A stretch of DNA of 36,757 nt from a bacterium. Its GTDB lineage: Bacteria > Bacillota > Clostridia > Oscillospirales > Oscillospiraceae. The stretch lies in the NCBI GenBank assembly GCA_019424865.1, contig JAHYYS010000002.1, positions 23,451 through 60,207 on the forward strand, written 5' to 3'. Position numbers and translations under genes: made by a program. The notes under the pieces are model-generated. The model did no database searches and was not told where the DNA came from. It saw only the letters and a program-made list of their open reading frames with translations. Shown one piece after another: positions 16,800-25,378 of this stretch. Each line of letters opens with the position of its first letter. The first letter of the stretch is position 1.

Positions 16800-17023
16800 C
16801 AGCGTGTCAAAAAAGCCCTCCTGCAAGGAGTTCCGCCGTCCGCAGGCGGCGGAATAAAATGAAATCCAGTCATTTCCAAGGACATGTGCCTGGGAAATGA
16901 CACCTCTCACGAAATTTTGGGCGACAATTTCCCAAGAAATCGAGCCTGAAATTTCGTGCGGCCTACTCGAAAAAGTGGCTTGTCAATTGATAGAAATTGA
17001 CAAGCCACTTTTTCGACAGTCTC
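16800..17023 (-). repeat. Structured interspersed repeat, copy B
   Basis: 224 bp. In the direction of the upstream band-7 gene it begins GAGACTGTCGAAAAAGTGGC and ends GACACGCTG. It contains a near-perfect 20-bp stem (AAAAAGTGGCTTGTCAATT with its complement, short loop), a stem CACGAAATTT/AAATTTCGTG enclosing CTCGATTTCTTG, a stem GTCATTTCC/GGAAATGAC around CAGGCACATGTCC, a stem TTCCGCCG/CGGCGGAA, and CTCCTTGCAGGAG. Copy C has the fourth stem as GTCGTC/GACGAC, a paired change. Any open reading frame across it is incidental. Confidence 0.88.
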
Positions 17024-17054
17024 AAAACTGCATGGCCAAAGGCCATGCAGTTTT
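17024..17054 (-). repeat. Terminator hairpin of the band-7 gene, proximal copy
   Basis: Same 14-bp stem as 16769-16799 but with the loop AAA in place of TTT on the plus strand, so it is the reverse complement. It lies 21 bases after the band-7 stop. On the minus strand it runs directly into the repeat edge GAGACTGTCG without a further T-tract. It matches the pattern seen at copies A and C. Confidence 0.8.
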
Positions 17055-17075
17055 GCCATGCAGCTTTTTCGTTTC

Positions 17076-18050
17076 TTACGCCTTGGGTCCCGGCCTGCCC
17101 TCTGCCGCCTTGGGGTCCTCGGTATCGAAGACGCTCTTGGCCGCCGCGGCCAGCCCGGCCAGACCCTGGATCTCGCTGGGCACGATGATCTTGGTGGCCT
17201 TGCCGTTGGCCGCCGCCGTAAAGGCCTCCAGGGCCTTGATCTTGATCACGCCGTCGCCGGGGTCGGCCTCATTGATGAGACGGATGGCGTCGGCGGTGGC
17301 CTGCTGCACCTTCAAAATGGCCTCAGCCTCGGCCTCGGCCCCCAGGATCCGGGCCTGCTTGGCGCCCTCGGCCTGAAGGATGGCCGCCTGCTTGGCCGCG
17401 TCGGCCCGCAGGATAGCGGACTGCTTCTCGCCCTCAGCCACCAGGATCTGAGACTGCTTCTGGCCCTCGGCCTGGAGGATGGCCTCCCGGCGCTCCCGCT
17501 CGGCCCGCATCTGCTTCTCCATGGACTCCTGGATGTCCCGGGGCGGCATGATGTTCTTCAGCTCCACCCGGTTGACCTTGATGCCCCAGTTGTCGGTAGC
17601 CTCGTCCAGAATGGCCCGCATCTGACCGTTGATGTGGTCCCGGCTGGTGAGGGACTGGTCCAGCTCCAGATCGCCGATGATGTTACGCAGGGTGGTGGCG
17701 GTCAGGTTCTCGATGGCGCTCATGGGCTGCTCCACGCCGTAGGTGTAGAGCTTGGGGTCGGTGATCTGGAAGTAGATGACGGTGTCGATCTGCATGGTGA
17801 CGTTATCCTTGGTAATCACGGGCTGGGGCGGGAAATCCACCACCTGCTCCTTCAGAGAAACGTTTTTCGCCACCCGTTCAAACAGCGGGACCTTGAAATG
17901 CAGGCCCACGCCCCACACAGTGCGGAAGGCGCCCAGGCGCTCCACGACAAAGGCCCGGGACTGGGGAACCACCTTGATGCAGGAACCCAGAACGATTAAA
18001 ACCAGCAGTATTACAATGATCCAGGGCAATACGCTCAGAAAGAACTCCAT
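17076..18050 (-). CDS. SPFH/band-7 membrane protein (paraslipin/QmcA type)
   Basis: 324 residues. An N-terminal membrane anchor (about residues 4-26) precedes a band-7 domain (VVPQSRAFVVERLGAF, then VWGVGLHFKVPLFERV). A long Ala/Glu/Gln-rich coiled coil follows, with repeats such as AEGQKQSQILVAEGEKQSAI, and a C-terminal segment typical of paraslipins. Such proteins form large ring oligomers in membrane microdomains and are often paired with NfeD partners that may act on them or on membrane quality control. Here nfeD lies 58 bases upstream in the same direction. The start is the ATG at 18050 after AGGAGAG. Confidence 0.93.
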   Translation of the reverse strand: MEFFLSVLPWIIVILLVLIVLGSCIKVVPQSRAFVVERLGAFRTVWGVGLHFKVPLFERVAKNVSLKEQVVDFPPQPVITKDNVTMQIDTVIYFQITDPKLYTYGVEQPMSAIENLTATTLRNIIGDLELDQSLTSRDHINGQMRAILDEATDNWGIKVNRVELKNIMPPRDIQESMEKQMRAERERREAILQAEGQKQSQILVAEGEKQSAILRADAAKQAAILQAEGAKQARILGAEAEAEAILKVQQATADAIRLINEADPGDGVIKIKALEAFTAAANGKATKIIVPSEIQGLAGLAAAAKSVFDTEDPKAAEGRPGPKA

Positions 18051-18108
18051 AATCTCTCCTCCTCAAACATTATGTAACCGGCTCGTCCGTGCAGCAGCGC
18101 GCCGCCTG

Positions 18109-18537
18109 TCACAGTGCTTCCACAAAGACCTTGACGCCCTCAATCCGCAGCACCTTTACCTCGGTGCCCACCGGAATCACCACGTCGCTCTGACTTCTGG
18201 CCGACCAGACCTGTCCGGAGATATTCACCTGGCCCTTGCCTTCCACATTGTCAATGGTCTCGGTGACCAGAGCGGTCCTGCCGATCACCCGGTCGGCGTT
18301 GGTCGGGGTGCGGCTGGTTTTCAGAAACTGCGTGGCCAGCGGCCGGACCAGCACCAGCGCCAGCGCGGACAGCGCCAGAAAGACCACTGCCTGAAGCCAG
18401 ATCGCTCCGCCCAGCCAGGCCGTAATCAGGGCTCCCAGGGCCCCAATGGCGAACCAGATAAACGTCAGCCCCACAGTAGCCGCCTCGCCCGCTATCAGCA
18501 CCACCAGCACGATAAGCCAAATTGTGCTCGGACCCAT
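18109..18537 (-). CDS. NfeD-family membrane protein (short form)
   Basis: 142 residues. Several transmembrane segments (WLIVLVVLIAGEAATVGLTF, then a second hydrophobic block FIWFAIGALGALITAWLGG and a third near AVVFLALSALALVLV) are followed by an OB-fold-like C-terminal domain (VIGRTALVTETIDNVEGKG to VKVLRIEGVKVFVE). It lacks the ClpP-like protease domain of long NfeD proteins. It is probably cotranscribed with the band-7 gene as its usual partner. The start is the ATG at 18537 after AAAGGAG. Confidence 0.92.
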   Translation of the reverse strand: MGPSTIWLIVLVVLIAGEAATVGLTFIWFAIGALGALITAWLGGAIWLQAVVFLALSALALVLVRPLATQFLKTSRTPTNADRVIGRTALVTETIDNVEGKGQVNISGQVWSARSQSDVVIPVGTEVKVLRIEGVKVFVEAL

Positions 18538-18590
18538 ACAAACTCCTTTCCCCCCAAAGCGCGGCCGCGCCCGGAGTATATTCTGCCCTT

Positions 18591-18619
18591 ATCATATCAC
18601 ACCTCCACGGAAATTTCCA
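18591..18619 (-). promoter_or_regulatory. Possible promoter of nfeD and band-7 genes
   Basis: Minus-strand TATGAT (18596-18591) is preceded by TGA, an extended -10, with a poor -35 (TGGAAA) 17 bases upstream. A second candidate -10 (TATACT) lies a little downstream. The remaining sequence to 18780 contains only a GC-rich hairpin near 18720-18744. Confidence 0.45.
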
Positions 18620-18784
18620 CTGTAATATAGGACCAGAAGGTCGGGTTTTTGTAAAATTCTGCTTATGCCTGTGCAAAATCTCCCCGCGCCCGCCGGGAGC
18701 GCAGAAGCCAGGGCCGTCAGTGCGGGGCCCGCAGGCCCCGCGCCTATAGAGCGAATGGTCAGACTCCCTGCAAGAAAATTTTTC

Positions 18785-18814
18785 TTGACAAGTCTGTTTG
18801 GATTGTGGTAAGGT
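18785..18814 (+). promoter_or_regulatory. Promoter of the Mg2+ transporter leader
   Basis: A perfect TTGACA (18785-18790) and an extended -10 TGGTAAGGT (TG at 18806-18807, hexamer 18809-18814) with an 18-base spacer. Transcription would start about 18821, at the beginning of the riboswitch aptamer. Confidence 0.75.
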
Positions 18815-18818
18815 AGCC

Positions 18819-18968
18819 TCGTTCGGTAGGTAAGGCTCCTGCTGGGATATGGACTGTTGCCGCGAAATGGTGGAGACACCATGAGTTGGTTTGAACAGGG
18901 TACATCGAACGCAAGGTGTATCATAACACAGTTTCACCGCCCTGCAGAGTTAAAGCTCAGACGAACGT
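18819..18968 (+). promoter_or_regulatory. M-box Mg2+ riboswitch aptamer
   Basis: The conserved ykoK-leader blocks occur in order: GGTAGGTAAGGCTCCT, CTGTTGCC, AAATGGTGGAGACACCAT, GAACAGG, CATCGAACGCAAGGTG and GAGTTAAAGCTC. The closing stem is CGTTCG (about 18820-18825) with CGAACG (18962-18967). The M-box folds around several Mg2+ ions and, when Mg2+ is plentiful, frees the downstream terminator to form. A terminator lies 15 bases later and an Mg2+-transport ATPase gene follows, which fits this role fully. Confidence 0.93.
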
Positions 18969-18982
18969 ACAGAGTCTTTGTG

Positions 18983-19021
18983 CTCCCGTATGTTTACCGG
19001 ACATACGGGAGTTTTCTTTTT
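18983..19021 (+). terminator. Riboswitch-controlled terminator 1
   Basis: CTCCCGTATGT (18983-18993) pairs perfectly with ACATACGGGAG (19001-19011), followed by TTTTCTTTTT. It is the expression platform of the M-box: formed at high Mg2+, disrupted at low Mg2+. Confidence 0.92.
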
Positions 19022-19038
19022 CACTGGAGGTGCCCCTC

Positions 19039-19113
19039 GTGGAGTACAGTCAATCTTATCATCCGGCCACAAAACGATGCTTGCAGGACTGCTGCGGGAA
19101 ACTTTGCCCATAG
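19039..19113 (+). CDS. Possible 24-residue leader peptide, Cys-rich
   Basis: A GTG at 19039 preceded at good spacing by TGGAGG opens a 24-codon frame ending CGKLCP. Four of the last eleven residues are Cys (CLQDCCGKLCP). Codons 10-14 lie within one arm of a 12-bp antiterminator pairing (19068-19079 with 19139-19150), and the stop (19111-19113) lies 23 bases before terminator 2. The position resembles a leader peptide whose translation decides between terminator and antiterminator, by analogy with mgtL of enterobacteria, though the sequence is unrelated. Translation is not proven. Confidence 0.45.
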   Translation: MEYSQSYHPATKRCLQDCCGKLCP

Positions 19114-19179
19114 CGGTTGTTCCACCACGCCTCTCCGCCATCGTTTTGTGAGGGAATCCTTACGGAGCGATGGCTTTTT
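19068..19179 (+). promoter_or_regulatory. Second attenuator: terminator 2 with competing antiterminator
   Basis: Terminator 2 is GCCATCG (19137-19143) with CGATGGC (19168-19174), an inner GTGAGG/CCTTAC stem, then TTTTT at 19175-19179. Its 5' arm is also half of a perfect 12-bp pairing: CACAAAACGATG (19068-19079), inside the small reading frame, with CATCGTTTTGTG (19139-19150). The two structures exclude each other. Ribosome position on the small frame could therefore decide the outcome. This is a structural reading of the sequence; function is inferred. Confidence 0.6.
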
Positions 19180-19256
19180 CATGCCCTTTTCTGGGAAATA
19201 ACGCCTTCGGGCGATCAGATATACAACATCACACAAAAACAAGCGAGGTGAAAGGA

Positions 19257-19376
19257 ATGGACACAGGAAGCAGTAGCAGTGCAAGTTCTGTTGGACGAAG
19301 TGGGATCGCCGTCAGAAGGGAGGCGCGGCTTTGCCGTCCATTCCTTTCTGAACAGACATCGCTGACCATATTATAA
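19257..19376 (+). CDS. Possible 39-residue leader reading frame
   Basis: An ATG at 19257 with GAGGTG six bases upstream opens a 39-codon frame starting MDTGSSSSASSVGRSG and ending SLTIL, 79 bases before the ATPase gene. The spacing of its Shine-Dalgarno is good, but the peptide has no recognised family and an odd Ser-rich then Arg-rich composition. It could be a second leader peptide or chance; nothing else explains the long leader 19180-19455. Confidence 0.3.
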   Translation: MDTGSSSSASSVGRSGIAVRREARLCRPFLSEQTSLTIL

Positions 19377-19455
19377 ATCGATCCTTCTTCCTTCCCTGCA
19401 CTGTACCCCTTCCAAATTGCGCCGCAAAAATTTTCAAGTTTGGAGGTACAGAACC

Positions 19456-22158
19456 ATGAAGAAGACCAGGAAGAAACTCGCCACCGCGCGCCTGACGGAG
19501 CGTATGGTGCGCACGGATGCCATCCGGGAGCGCCTGTACTGGGCGGCCGCCCACGAGGAGGCGGAAATTCTGAAGCAGTACGGCACGCCCGGAGACGGCC
19601 TCACCCCGGAACTGGCGCGCCGCTCCCGGGAAGCCTGCGGGACAAACCTTCTCACCTGCGGGAGGCGGGAGTCCGCTGTAAAGCGGCTGTTCTCCGCCTT
19701 TATCAACCCCTTTGCGGTGATTTTGCTGGCGCTGGGGGCCATCTCCGCTTTTACGGACATCGCCCTGGCTGAGCCGGGGGAGCAGAATTACGCCACGGTC
19801 CTTATCATCGCCGTTATGGTCCTCATCTCCGGGGTCCTCCGCTTTGTGCAGGAAACCCGCAGCGGGAATGTGGCGGAAAAACTGATCGGCATGCTCCACA
19901 CCACGGCCTGCGTGGAGCGGGCGGGAGAGAAAGCCGAACTCCCCCTGGAAGAGATTGTAGTGGGGGACCTGGTGCATCTCTCTGCCGGAGACATGATCCC
20001 GGCGGATCTGCGGATCCTCAGCGCCAAGGATCTTTTCCTCAGCCAGTCGGCGCTGACCGGTGAGAGCGAAGCGGCAGAAAAGCTGGCCGCTCCCGTCCAG
20101 CGGCAGGATTCCCTGACCGGCATGGAAAATCTGGCCTTTATGGGCAGCAGCGTGGTCAGCGGCAGCGCCAAGGCCATCGTGCTGGCCGTGGGCAACGACA
20201 CCATGCTGGGCATGATGGCCAAGGATCTGAATACAAAGCCCCCAAAGACCGCCTTTGAAAAGGGTGTCAATGCCGTCTCCTGGGTACTGATCCGCTTCAT
20301 GCTGATCATGGTGCCTGTTGTACTGTTCCTCAACGGCTTCACCAAGGGAGACTGGATGCAGGCGTCCCTGTTCGCCATCTCTGTGGCGGTGGGCCTGACC
20401 CCGGAGATGCTGCCTATGATCGTCACCGCCTCTCTGGCCAAGGGCGCCATGGCCATGAGCCGCCAGCAGGTCATTATCAAGAATCTGAACGCGATTCAAA
20501 ACCTGGGCTCCATGGACATCCTGTGCACGGACAAAACCGGCACGCTGACCCAGGACAAAGTGGTGTTGGAATACCATTTGAACATTGACGGCGAGGAGGA
20601 CAATCGGGTCCTGCGCCATGCGTTTTTGAACAGCTGCTTCCAGACGGGGCTGAAAAACCTCATTGATCTGGCGGTCATCGCCAAGCAGCAGGCGCTGGGG
20701 GCCGGAGATATAACGGATCGCTATACGAAGGTGGATGAGATCCCCTTTGACTTCGAGCGCCGCCGGATGAGTGTGGTGGTTCAGGACCGGGACGGCAAAA
20801 CCCAGCTGGTCACCAAAGGCGCCGTGGAGGAGATGCTCAAGTGCTGCGCCTGGGCCGAGTGCGGCGGGGAGGTCCGCCCGCTGACGGACGAGGTGCGCCG
20901 GCTGGTTCTGGCCAGGTCGGATGAACTGAACGAGAACGGGATGCGGGTCATCGCTGTGGCCCAGAAGACCAACCCCGCCCCGGTGGGCCAGTTCTCCGTG
21001 GCGGACGAATCCGACATGGTACTGATCGGCTTCCTGGCATTTCTGGACCCGCCTAAGGAGACCACCCGGGCGGCAATCCAGGCTCTGACAGAGTATGGCG
21101 TCCGCGTAAAAATTCTGACCGGCGACAACGAAAAGGTTACCCGTACCATCTGCCGGCAGGTGGGGCTGGATGCGGACCGGATCCTTCTGGGTTCTGACCT
21201 GGAGGAGCTGAACGACCGGGAGCTGGGAATACTGGCGGAGCGCGTCACGGTGTTCGCCAAGCTCTCGCCGGAGCAGAAGGCCCGCGTTGTCCGGGTCCTG
21301 CGGGAAAATGGCCGCAGCGTGGGCTATATGGGGGACGGCATCAACGATGCGGCCGCCATGAAGGCTGCGGACGTTGGGATCTCTGTGGATACGGCAGTGG
21401 ACATCGCCAAGGAGACCGCCTCCGTGGTCCTGCTGGAGAAGGACTTGAAGGTGCTGGAACAGGGTGTCATCGAGGGCAGAAAGACCTATGCCAACATGAT
21501 CAAGTACATCAAGATCACCGCCTCTTCCAACTTCGGCAATATGTTCTCCGTATTGGCGGCCAGCGCGTTCCTGCCCTTCCTGCCCATGGCATCGATCCAC
21601 CTTATTTTGCTGAACCTGATCTATGACATCTCCTGCACCGCCATGTCCTGGGACAATGTGGATGCGGAATACCTCAAAGCTCCTCGGAAATGGGATGCCT
21701 CGGGTATCAGCCGGTTCATGCTGTGGATCGGTCCTGCCAGTTCGGTATTTGACATCGCCACATATCTTCTGATGTACTTTGTGCTCTGTCCCATGCTGAC
21801 GGGCGGGCAGCTGTACACCCAACTGACCGATCCGACCGCGCAGGCGCTGTATGTAGCCCTGTTCCAGACTGGGTGGTTTGTCGAATCCATGTGGAGCCAG
21901 ACCCTTGTCATCCACATGCTCCGCACGCCGAAACTCCCCTTTGTGCACAGCCGCGCCTCTGCTCCGGTGATGGCGCTGACCTTTTCCGGAATTGCCGCCG
22001 TCACCATGATTCCCTTCACTCCACTTGGGACTGCGCTGGGGCTGATGTCTCTTCCCCCGGTCTATTTCCTGTGGTTGGCTTTGTTTATCCTCGGGTATAT
22101 GGCTTTGGCTACCTGGATCAAAAGCAGCTATGTCCGCAGATACGGGGAATGGCTTTAA
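19456..22158 (+). CDS. mgtA: Magnesium-translocating P-type ATPase
   Basis: A 900-residue P3B-type ATPase importing Mg2+ across the cytoplasmic membrane. It has the phosphorylation motif DKTGT with Asp359, the membrane motif GLTPEMLPMIV, the A-domain TGESE, the hinge GDGINDAAAMKAADVGIS and the MgtA-type C-terminus GWFVESMWSQTLVIHMLRTP. Length matches MgtA/MgtB. The start is the ATG at 19456 after TTTGGAGG. Expression appears controlled by the M-box and a second leader attenuator. No MgtC or leader homologue is seen. It ends 30 bases before a copy of the groEL 3' end, and no clear terminator of its own was found. Confidence 0.96.
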   Translation: MKKTRKKLATARLTERMVRTDAIRERLYWAAAHEEAEILKQYGTPGDGLTPELARRSREACGTNLLTCGRRESAVKRLFSAFINPFAVILLALGAISAFTDIALAEPGEQNYATVLIIAVMVLISGVLRFVQETRSGNVAEKLIGMLHTTACVERAGEKAELPLEEIVVGDLVHLSAGDMIPADLRILSAKDLFLSQSALTGESEAAEKLAAPVQRQDSLTGMENLAFMGSSVVSGSAKAIVLAVGNDTMLGMMAKDLNTKPPKTAFEKGVNAVSWVLIRFMLIMVPVVLFLNGFTKGDWMQASLFAISVAVGLTPEMLPMIVTASLAKGAMAMSRQQVIIKNLNAIQNLGSMDILCTDKTGTLTQDKVVLEYHLNIDGEEDNRVLRHAFLNSCFQTGLKNLIDLAVIAKQQALGAGDITDRYTKVDEIPFDFERRRMSVVVQDRDGKTQLVTKGAVEEMLKCCAWAECGGEVRPLTDEVRRLVLARSDELNENGMRVIAVAQKTNPAPVGQFSVADESDMVLIGFLAFLDPPKETTRAAIQALTEYGVRVKILTGDNEKVTRTICRQVGLDADRILLGSDLEELNDRELGILAERVTVFAKLSPEQKARVVRVLRENGRSVGYMGDGINDAAAMKAADVGISVDTAVDIAKETASVVLLEKDLKVLEQGVIEGRKTYANMIKYIKITASSNFGNMFSVLAASAFLPFLPMASIHLILLNLIYDISCTAMSWDNVDAEYLKAPRKWDASGISRFMLWIGPASSVFDIATYLLMYFVLCPMLTGGQLYTQLTDPTAQALYVALFQTGWFVESMWSQTLVIHMLRTPKLPFVHSRASAPVMALTFSGIAAVTMIPFTPLGTALGLMSLPPVYFLWLALFILGYMALATWIKSSYVRRYGEWL

Positions 22159-22187
22159 AATAAAAGCGGAGCAGCTCTGCAAACAGC

Positions 22188-22235
22188 ACATGCCGCCCAT
22201 GTCGGGGTTGGCAGGGGCAACCGCTGCGGGGGGCT
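22188..22235 (-). pseudogene. Detached copy of the groEL 3' end, copy 1 (diverged)
   Basis: On the minus strand this reads like the last codons of groEL (PAAVAPANPDMGGMC), with several substitutions and no intact stop at the expected place. It follows repeat unit 1 directly and ends 30 bases from the mgtA stop. It is not a gene; it is a relic of duplication. Confidence 0.75.
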
Positions 22236-22400
22236 TCGTCGTCGCGCGCTCCATATCCCTCGCCCCGCCTCAGGCGGCGGGGCTCGCTCACTCCGCCGCT
22301 CCTCCTCTCCCCAGCGAAACCGCTTCACGCGGTTTCCCTGGGGGCCCCGGTGGTCGGCCCGGCCGACAAGCCCCAGCCCCATAGAAAAAGCCCTGCGGCA
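22235..22400 (-). repeat. GC-rich repeat unit R, copy 1
   Basis: 166 bp, nearly identical to 22623-22790 apart from two single-base length differences. It holds several hairpins (GAAACCGC/GCGGTTTC, CCCCGCCGCC/GGCGGGG, GTCGGCC/GGCCGAC). Its left part on the minus strand is an inverted copy of about 20 bases of groEL (codons for ADKPQPP). It ends in half of the groEL terminator stem. Confidence 0.85.
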
Positions 22401-22570
22401 CAGGGCCGTGGAGCTTTGGAAATCGTATTGCATTGCCATGTCACGCTGCGGCGGCTGCGCGACGCGCGGCTTCCCTCCGTCTCGGGCCCGGAACGGGGCC
22501 GCTTTGCGGCTTTTCCGTTTCGTGCCCTCGCTCCGGTCCATCCGCGCTGCTCCGCACGCCTTCGCGCTTC
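22401..22570. other. GC-rich spacer between the two repeat units
   Basis: About 170 bases without a credible gene. It contains hairpins such as GCCGC/GCGGC around AAA near 22500 and a direct continuation of the truncated terminator stem. It may be another dispersed repeat family, which a genome search would show. Confidence 0.5.
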
Positions 22571-22622
22571 TTAGTACATGCCGCCCATATCGGGGTTCGC
22601 GGGGGCAATCGGTGCGGGGGGC
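22571..22622 (-). pseudogene. Detached copy of the groEL 3' end, copy 2
   Basis: 52 bases matching the true groEL end (22819-22870) with only two differences, including the stop codon and the codons for PAPIAPANPDMGGMY. It sits directly after repeat unit 2. It has no coding role, since the intact groEL ends at 22819. Confidence 0.85.
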
Positions 22623-22790
22623 TTCGTCGTCGCGCGCTCCATATCCCTCGCCCCGCCTCAGGCGGCGGGGCTCGCTCACTCCGCCGCTCCTCCTCTCCCC
22701 AGCGAAACCGCTTCACGCGGTTTCCCCTGGGGGCCCCGGTGGTCGGCCCGGCCGACAAGCCCCAGCCCCCATAGAAAAAGCCCTGCGGCA
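22623..22790 (-). repeat. GC-rich repeat unit R, copy 2
   Basis: 168 bp matching copy 1 at 22235-22400. With its attached groEL tail it makes a unit of about 218 bp repeated as a spaced direct repeat. Its groEL-proximal end is shared with the left arm of the groEL terminator. It contains the bases GGCCGACAAGCCCCAGCCCC in the orientation opposite to their occurrence in groEL. Confidence 0.85.
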
Positions 22791-22806
22791 GCTGCCGCAG
22801 GGCTTT
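22777..22806 (-). terminator. groEL terminator
   Basis: A 30-base perfect palindrome (arms AAAGCCCTGCGGCAG) beginning 12 bases after the groEL stop and followed by TTTTTC on the minus strand. Repeat unit R starts inside its distal arm. Confidence 0.9.
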
Positions 22807-22818
22807 CCTGGCTTTCGC

Positions 22819-24447
<1,629 letters not shown>

Positions 24448-24495
24448 AAAGCATTACCTCCAAGTTTTAAGGAAAGTTGATTCAACGAGTGGGGT

Positions 24496-24695
24496 CCAGG
24501 GGCAGCGCCCCTGGTTCGCCGCGCAGCGGCGAATGCATTTTAATTGTCCGAAGCAGGACATGTGCCTGCGCAGGACACCTTAACCCCTGGCCGCCGCGGC
24601 CAGGGCCGCCTTTCCCATGGAAAGGCGAGGGGGGTATCGAAAGCGGTTTCCTTGGGAACCGCTTTCGTATCTAGGGGGGACAGCGTCCCCCCTAG
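24496..24695 (-). repeat. Run of six hairpins in the groES-groEL spacer
   Basis: Consecutive stems at 24496-24514, 24515-24533, 24553-24569, 24585-24605, 24607-24627, 24638-24667 and an 11-bp stem at 24671-24695 fill the spacer. The part 24513-24580 read on the minus strand (GGTGTC, then CAGGCACATGTCC, then a CGCCG hairpin) has the same order as the second half of the three structured repeats, suggesting a diverged relative. The mRNA between groES and groEL would be heavily structured. Confidence 0.7.
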
Positions 24696-24697
24696 AC

Positions 24698-24755
24698 TCA
24701 TTCCACAATTGCCAGGATGTCGTTCTGACGGACGATGGTGACCTCCTCGCCGTCC
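24698..24755 (-). pseudogene. Detached copy of the groES 3' end
   Basis: On the minus strand it encodes DGEEVTIVRQNDILAIVE and a stop, identical in protein to the end of groES (24904-24961). It differs at several synonymous third positions and ends TGA rather than TAA. It has no start and lies 148 bases downstream of the intact groES. The synonymous differences suggest an older or separately acquired copy, not a fresh duplication. Confidence 0.88.
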
Positions 24756-24903
24756 TTCCCACGAAACTTCGTTTCGCGGGACCCCGATGGGATTTGATCT
24801 GCGGCCGCCGGAAGTGAATTCCGCCGGCCTGCGGCGCTTACCGCGCCGCCCCATCTGCGATGGGGCCCCAAGGCGGACGGCTTACAGATTCGTCTCCGCA
24901 GCC
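24756..24903. other. Repeat-like insert between the two groES 3' ends
   Basis: About 148 bases of GC-rich sequence with a hairpin at the junction (arms CGAAAC and GTTTCG around GAA, near 24762-24778) and others (CCGCCGG region, CCCCATC/GATGGGG near 24850-24867). No gene. It is the counterpart at groES of repeat unit R at groEL, though the sequence differs. Confidence 0.6.
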
Positions 24904-25188
24904 TTACTCGACAATCGCCAGGATGTCGTTCTGACGGACGATGGTCACTTCCTCGCCGTCCACCTTTACCTGGGTGCCGGCGTACTTGCTGGTGATGACC
25001 TTGTCGCCCACCTTTACGGTCATGGTGACCTCCTTGCCGTCCACCAGTCCGCCGGGGCCGACAGCCAGGACCTCAGCCACTTCGGGCTTCTCCTTGGCGG
25101 CTCCGGTGAGGATAATGCCGCCCTTGGTGGTCTCCTCGGCCTCCACCAACTTTACGACCACGCGGTCAGCCAGGGGTTTGAGTTTCAT
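24904..25188 (-). CDS. groES: Co-chaperonin GroES
   Basis: 94 residues, the normal GroES length: MKLKPLADRVVVKLVEAEET at the start, the mobile loop KGGIILTGAAKEKPE, and VRQNDILAIVE at the end. It caps the GroEL cage. The start is the ATG at 25188 after AAGGAGG. CIRCE and a sigma-A promoter lie just upstream. A second copy of its last 18 codons lies downstream. Confidence 0.97.
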   Translation of the reverse strand: MKLKPLADRVVVKLVEAEETTKGGIILTGAAKEKPEVAEVLAVGPGGLVDGKEVTMTVKVGDKVITSKYAGTQVKVDGEEVTIVRQNDILAIVE

Positions 25189-25239
25189 AACAGGTTCCTC
25201 CTTATATTGATGGTTCAAGTTAACAATATTGAATCAGTC

Positions 25240-25266
25240 TTGGCACTCATTTACCCTGAGTGCTAA
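25240..25266 (-). promoter_or_regulatory. CIRCE operator (HrcA site)
   Basis: On the minus strand TTAGCACTC, nine bases, GAGTGCCAA: one mismatch from the consensus inverted repeat. It lies directly after the -10 box of the groES promoter, so HrcA would repress groESL until heat shock. A perfect isolated half-site TTAGCACTC recurs at 25374-25382 at the end of the lipid kinase gene. Confidence 0.95.
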
Positions 25267-25277
25267 CTTCATGTATC

Positions 25278-25306
25278 ATAATAACCGCTTCAATCCAAAA
25301 AATCAA
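25278..25306 (-). promoter_or_regulatory. Sigma-A promoter of groESL
   Basis: Minus-strand TTGATT (25306-25301), 17-base spacer, TATTAT (25283-25278), immediately upstream of CIRCE. The A/T-rich stretch from here to 25378 holds no gene. Confidence 0.8.
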
Positions 25307-25378
25307 CCCCCATTTTGAAAAAAACAGGGGCCTCAGAAAAAAAATTTACGTCTTGTTCACAAACAGAAAAAATGAGTG

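Noticed and set aside
18857..19201. 114-codon frame over the M-box and its terminator
   Set aside because: The region is explained by conserved riboswitch elements and an intrinsic terminator; the frame has no suitable ribosome site.
19312..22254. 980-codon minus-strand frame opposite mgtA
   Set aside because: Antisense to a canonical P-type ATPase; His/Gln/Arg-rich shadow sequence whose start lies in the repeated groEL tail.
22571..22622. A second groEL gene
   Set aside because: Only the last codons are present, with no upstream coding sequence; it is a duplicated tail.
22188..22806. CRISPR array
   Set aside because: The repeats are long (over 160 bp), few and not regularly spaced, and no cas genes are present.
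24698..24755. A second groES gene
   Set aside because: Eighteen codons and a stop only. Upstream codons run into a hairpin, although a few (ETKFRGKDGEE) look vaguely GroES-like.
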